Assembly: GCF_001689125.2 (NCBI RefSeq)
Contig: NZ_CP015405.2
Location: 1,827,001-1,891,000 of the forward strand
Reading direction: 5' to 3'
Length of the DNA stretch: 64,000 nucleotides
Source of the DNA: Blautia pseudococcoides
GTDB lineage: Bacteria > Bacillota > Clostridia > Lachnospirales > Lachnospiraceae
The position numbers were made by a program, and so were the translations under genes. Each line of letters opens with the position of its first letter. Position 1 is the first letter of the stretch. The notes under the pieces were generated by a model that was given only the letters and a program-made list of their open reading frames with translations, had not been told where the DNA came from and made no database searches. Of the stretch, positions 63,455-64,000 are shown in pieces.

Positions 63455-63486
63455 TCACAGTCGTGAGGAAACCTCCTTCCTGCTTG

Positions 63487-64000
63487 CTAGTTTTTATTCT
63501 TCTGTGCCTTGGCACCGCTGATCACCTCAGTGATCTCCTGGGTGATCGCAGCCTGACGCACACGGTTATACTTAATTGATAAATCTTTCAGCATGTCTTT
63601 CGCACTGCTGGTAGCCGCATCCATTGCCATCATTCGGGAATTATGCTCACTGGCATATGATTCCACCAGACAGCCGTAAATGATACCGTGCAGGTAATTG
63701 GGAACAATGCTGTTCAGGACTTCTTCGGCGGAGGGGACCATCTCGATCTCCTCCTGATGAATATCCACCATCACCTGTGCCGGTGTATGGAAACTCGCCT
63801 TTTTAAGGGGAAGGAGCTGCTGCATCTCTGCCACCATATTGGCAGCATTCGCCATTCTGGTGTAGATAATATACACCTCATCCAATTCCCCTGTCACATA
63901 GCTGGCGATCATTTTTTCCGAGATCACCCTGGCTCTGTGCATGGTCGGCTTCTGGACTGTGAACCGGAAATTTGTATCCACGTCCACGTTCTTTTTATAG
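63487..64000 (-). CDS. atpG: F1 ATP synthase gamma subunit (C-terminal part)
   Basis: The gene runs beyond the right edge of the window; about 170 residues are visible. The C-terminal helix is clear: MMAMDAATSSAKDMLKDLSIKYN, RVRQAAITQEITEVISGA. The middle part contains DEVYIIYTRMANA. It forms the central rotor shaft with epsilon. The frame stays open to the last base, so the N-terminus and the rest of the atp operon lie outside. Confidence 0.96.
   Translation of the reverse strand, partial: YKKNVDVDTNFRFTVQKPTMHRARVISEKMIASYVTGELDEVYIIYTRMANAANMVAEMQQLLPLKKASFHTPAQVMVDIHQEEIEMVPSAEEVLNSIVPNYLHGIIYGCLVESYASEHNSRMMAMDAATSSAKDMLKDLSIKYNRVRQAAITQEITEVISGAKAQKNKN

Overview
The window looks like a chromosomal segment from a Lachnospiraceae member (Blautia/Enterocloster-like Clostridia). 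This is an inference from moderate G+C, strong AGGAGG ribosome-binding sites, lipobox lipoproteins, a BaiCD/BaiH-like enoate reductase, a GH2 glycosidase, a Spo0A-C-domain protein and the atp operon. It holds about 55 intact genes, at least eight decayed ones, and no rRNA, tRNA, CRISPR array or insertion sequence that I can recognise.

Layout. 0-3.6 kb: an AT-rich flank with a possible structured RNA at the left edge, a PadR / small membrane protein / secreted protein operon, a Spo0A-C-domain gene broken by a 7-bp duplication, and a Nudix gene that has lost its centre. 3.7-8.3 kb: branched-chain amino-acid synthesis (leuCD with a divergent LysR gene, then ilvN-ilvC). 8.5-12.5 kb: an envelope O-acylation cluster (SGNH hydrolase, DUF4358, MBOAT, DHHW). 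12.6-17.7 kb: a peptide/nickel-type ABC importer whose two ATPase domains are fused through a His-rich linker. 17.9-21.8 kb: enoate reductase, LysR regulator and a DUF3784 protein. 22.0-25.0 kb: an XRE / PLDc_N / ABC cassette (YxlEFG-like).

25-36 kb is an accessory stretch. Small stand-alone genes (GNAT, tandem-GntR regulator, DUF1697, SnoaL, VOC, IbrA/IbrB, DUF3795, TudS-like, HAD-like, GyrI-like) are mixed with relics of an ABC exporter, a flavodoxin, a lincosamide nucleotidyltransferase, GrpB and dihydrofolate reductase.

36-55.5 kb carries modules typical of sensing and resisting cell-envelope attack. The first is a VanRS-type two-component system upstream of a hybrid operon that combines carbohydrate-importer parts (solute-binding protein, MalF, MalG, MalK types) with exporter parts (HlyD-type adaptor, MacB-core-like membrane protein). 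The TCTTAGGA motif occurs upstream of both the regulator and the operon, which suggests they form one regulon. Next come a LanFEG lantibiotic-immunity transporter with its own two-component system and an extra 50-residue protein, a YtrAB-like GntR/ABC module with a textbook promoter-operator, and a DUF2268 metalloprotease overlapping a TipA-type MerR gene.

55.9-64 kb: a Y-family polymerase with an SRAP protein, flavodoxin genes (one intact, one broken), a GH2 glycosidase, and the end of the F1 ATP synthase operon (atpG partial, atpD, atpC).

The best candidate for an under-described system is the VanRS-controlled hybrid transporter (36.2-46.7 kb). The IbrA/IbrB pair, the His-rich dual ATPase and the 7-bp frameshift duplication are the next most interesting items. 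All assignments come from reading sequence and recalling families; no database search was run.
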